Made by a program: the position numbers and the translations under genes
The notes under the pieces: model-generated
Database searches by the model: none
What the model was told of the DNA's origin: nothing
Seen by the model: only the letters and a program-made list of their open reading frames with translations
Shown here: positions 5,534 through 5,879 of the stretch, piece after piece
Numbering within the stretch: position 1 is the first letter of the stretch
Layout of the letters: the number at the start of each line of letters is the position of its first letter
NCBI GenBank assembly: GCA_026984555.1
Contig: JALSRY010000007.1
Coordinates: forward strand, 1 to 5,879
Source of the DNA: Phycisphaerae bacterium
Lineage (GTDB): Bacteria; Planctomycetota; Phycisphaerae; UBA1845; Fen-1342
DNA: 5,879 bases
Direction of reading: 5' to 3'

Positions 5534-5879
5534 ATGATGCTGTACATCGCTTGCGCGCTACTGGGCCATATCTTCTGTTTCCAGGCAGATTTGCCGACGG
5601 TTACGGTTTCGGCTGACAATGCCGTACTTACAAAATCATGCCGCGTAGTGATTCCGCCCGGCACCGTGATCGAGGATGCCGACGGGAACGGCGTCATCCA
5701 GATCAACGCTTCAAACATCACCGTCGAGTTCGCCGACGGCTCGGTGTTGCGCGGCAGCCCGGCCGATCGCCCCCCGGACGAATACCGCGGCTACGGCATC
5801 CGCATCGACGGGCAACGCGGCGTGACGATCCGCAACGCGCGGATCAGCGGTTTCTGGTGTGGATTGTGGGCGACGGACA
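5534..5879 (+). CDS. Secreted right-handed parallel beta-helix protein (3' partial)
   Basis: The frame runs from ATG 5534 off the window end, giving 115 visible residues. Residues 1-18 (MMLYIACALLGHIFCFQA) are hydrophobic and look like a short signal peptide with possible cleavage after Ala18. There is no basic n-region, and Cys15 does not sit in a good lipobox. After it come short strand-turn repeats typical of beta-helix (NosD / pectate-lyase-like) proteins: CRVVIPPGTVIED (36-48), ASNITVEFADGSVLRG (59-74) and GIRIDGQRGVTIRNARISGF (88-107). Each pairs a hydrophobic strand with Gly, Asn or Asp turns. Such proteins are usually exported and bind or cleave polysaccharides, or serve as surface structural proteins; the active part is not visible, so no substrate can be given. 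The gene lies 73 bp after the dinG-like stop and probably has its own promoter. Start 5537 is an alternative. Confidence 0.78.
   Translation, partial: MMLYIACALLGHIFCFQADLPTVTVSADNAVLTKSCRVVIPPGTVIEDADGNGVIQINASNITVEFADGSVLRGSPADRPPDEYRGYGIRIDGQRGVTIRNARISGFWCGLWATD

Noticed and set aside
1..5879. Search for tRNA, rRNA, CRISPR repeats, insertion sequences or attachment sites
   Set aside because: Reading both strands I saw no tandem spaced repeats, no transposase-like protein, no terminal inverted repeats flanking a gene and no tRNA-like cloverleaf.

Overview
The window looks like chromosomal DNA from a GC-rich planctomycete, possibly of the Phycisphaerae. Four things suggest this. The cytochrome c synthase is of the large CcsA type with an extracytoplasmic domain carrying a DGRWPPLDT-like motif. 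A DinG-type helicase is present. A secreted beta-helix protein starts at the right edge. The second gene is a membrane protein of no family I recognise. The placement rests on recalled family resemblance, not on a search.

Layout, left to right. (1) <1-1702, +: the C-terminal 566 residues of a CcsA/ResC-type cytochrome c haem-lyase subunit. It carries the WWD haem motif and three candidate haem-ligand histidines; its start lies outside the window. (2) 1767-2897, +: an eight-helix membrane protein of unknown function with a GTG start behind a strong Shine-Dalgarno, 64 bp after ccsA and probably co-transcribed. (3) 2912-2954: a rho-independent terminator between convergent genes, with its U-tract on the minus strand. 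(4) 2988-3191, -: a 67-residue cold-shock protein. Its sigma70-like promoter lies at 3293-3321, it has a leader of about 95 nt, and a perfect inverted repeat overlaps its -10 box. (5) 3475-5460, +: a DinG/XPD-family helicase with three, not four, recognisable Fe-S cysteines. (6) 5534->5879, +: the N-terminus of a secreted right-handed beta-helix protein, cut by the window end.

The first two genes appear to form the end of a c-type cytochrome maturation operon. The csp and dinG-like genes diverge from a 283-bp intergenic region that holds the csp control signals. The beta-helix gene follows dinG by 73 bp and appears to have its own weak promoter and RBS. The gene content is mostly familiar housekeeping and I see no new multi-gene defence or mobile system. 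The points most worth checking are the altered Fe-S ligand set in the helicase, the apparent two-helix insertion in CcsA, the Cys/His cluster in the unknown membrane protein, and the csp control region.
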